From Betaproteobacteria bacterium (GTDB lineage: Bacteria; Pseudomonadota; Gammaproteobacteria; Burkholderiales; SG8-39): a DNA stretch of 5,795 bases. The position numbers and the translations under genes are program-made. The notes under the pieces were generated by a model. It had not been told where the DNA came from. It was given only the letters and a program-made list of their open reading frames with translations, and made no database searches. The DNA lies in the NCBI GenBank assembly GCA_012274205.1, contig JAAOZY010000101.1, positions 1 through 5,795 of the forward strand. Direction: 5' to 3'. This document shows, one piece after another, positions 5,319 through 5,795 of the stretch (positions are counted from its first letter, which is position 1; each line of letters starts with the position of its first letter).

Positions 5319-5795
5319 ATGTTCAAGAAAATGCTCATAGCCAACCGCGGCGAAATCGCCTGTCGCGTCATGCGTACCGCGCGCCGCCTCGGCGTGCAAT
5401 GCGTCGCGGTCTATTCGGAGGCCGACGCCGGCGCGCGCCATGTCGCCCTCGCCGACGAGGCCTATTGCATCGGGCCCGCGGCCGCCAAGGACAGCTACCT
5501 GCGCGCTGACAAGATCCTCGAAGCCGCGGCGCGCGCGGGCGCCGAGGCGATCCATCCGGGCTACGGCTTCCTGTCGGAGAACGCGGATTTCGCCGAGGCC
5601 TGCGCCAAGGCCGGCCTGGTGTTCATCGGGCCGCCGCCCGCGGCGATCCGCGCCATGGGCAGTAAGAGCGCCGCCAAGGACATCATGGGCAAGGCCGCCG
5701 GCACTTTCTATTTCATGGAGTTGAACGCCCGCCTGCAGGTGGAGCATCCGGTGACCGAAATGATCACCGGGCTCGACCTGGTCGAATGGCAGCTG
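5319..5795 (+). CDS. liuD: Acyl-CoA carboxylase biotin carboxylase (alpha) subunit, internally deleted, 3' end outside window
   Basis: This should be the biotin carboxylase/biotin carrier subunit that carboxylates biotin with ATP and bicarbonate for the beta subunit. The frame starts MFKKMLIANRGEIACRV and is open for 159 codons to the window edge. Residues 1-123 are a normal N-terminal domain (HPGYGFLSENADFA, FIGPPPAAIRAMGSK, with Lys116 at the same number as in E. coli AccC). At about residues 126-128 the frame jumps to TFYFMELNARLQVEHPVTEMITG. This motif carries the metal ligand and active-site residues Glu134, Asn136, Arg138 and Glu142, which are E288, N290, R292 and E296 in AccC. The offset shows that about 154 residues are missing, in frame: the Gly-rich ATP loop and its Lys159, plus the segment with His209, Lys238 and Glu276. 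Such a protein could not bind ATP normally. A weak ribosome binding site and a 139-base structured spacer precede it. Whether the gap is biological or an assembly collapse cannot be told here. Confidence 0.85.
   Translation, partial: MFKKMLIANRGEIACRVMRTARRLGVQCVAVYSEADAGARHVALADEAYCIGPAAAKDSYLRADKILEAAARAGAEAIHPGYGFLSENADFAEACAKAGLVFIGPPPAAIRAMGSKSAAKDIMGKAAGTFYFMELNARLQVEHPVTEMITGLDLVEWQL

Overview
The window is GC-rich DNA that looks betaproteobacterial (Burkholderiales or Rhodocyclales-like). The basis is dense GC-ending codons, a DUF3619-type reading frame sitting directly behind the remains of an ECF sigma factor, and a cluster of the leucine/isovalerate or acyclic-terpene type. This placement is inference from gene content, not from a marker gene.

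Layout. Positions 1-140 (minus) hold the first 46 codons of a DUF3619-like gene. Directly upstream of it (137-300, minus) is a decayed ECF sigma factor 3' end, with an in-frame stop and a one-base frameshift. Positions 301-543 carry no gene I can support, only one hairpin. A perfect bidirectional terminator (544-575) follows the 3' end of a minus-strand gene (590-1078). That gene encodes an exported Ala/Lys-rich protein built of tandem 11-residue repeats. A 524-base divergent intergenic region (1079-1602) holds an extended -10 promoter facing right.

From 1603 a plus-strand operon runs to the window edge. It encodes a carboxyltransferase (beta) subunit of a 3-methylcrotonyl/geranyl-CoA carboxylase type enzyme, an acyl-CoA dehydrogenase (overlapping TGATG junction), a methylglutaconyl-CoA-hydratase-like crotonase, and the biotin carboxylase (alpha) subunit. 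Together these would oxidise a branched acyl-CoA to its 2-enoyl form, carboxylate the gamma carbon and hydrate the product. That is the chemistry of leucine catabolism (Liu) and of acyclic terpene catabolism (Atu). Sequence detail in the beta subunit suggests Liu; the gene order beta-dehydrogenase-hydratase-alpha is that of atuCDEF.

The most notable points are: (i) the alpha subunit reads straight from its N-terminal biotin-carboxylase domain into the metal-binding active-site motif, lacking about 154 residues of the ATP-grasp region in frame, so it is either a true deletion that kills the enzyme or an assembly error; (ii) the sigma factor remnant; (iii) the hendecad-repeat exported protein; (iv) a strongly structured 139-base spacer between the hydratase and alpha-subunit genes. 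I see no clearly new defence, mobile or biosynthetic system here.
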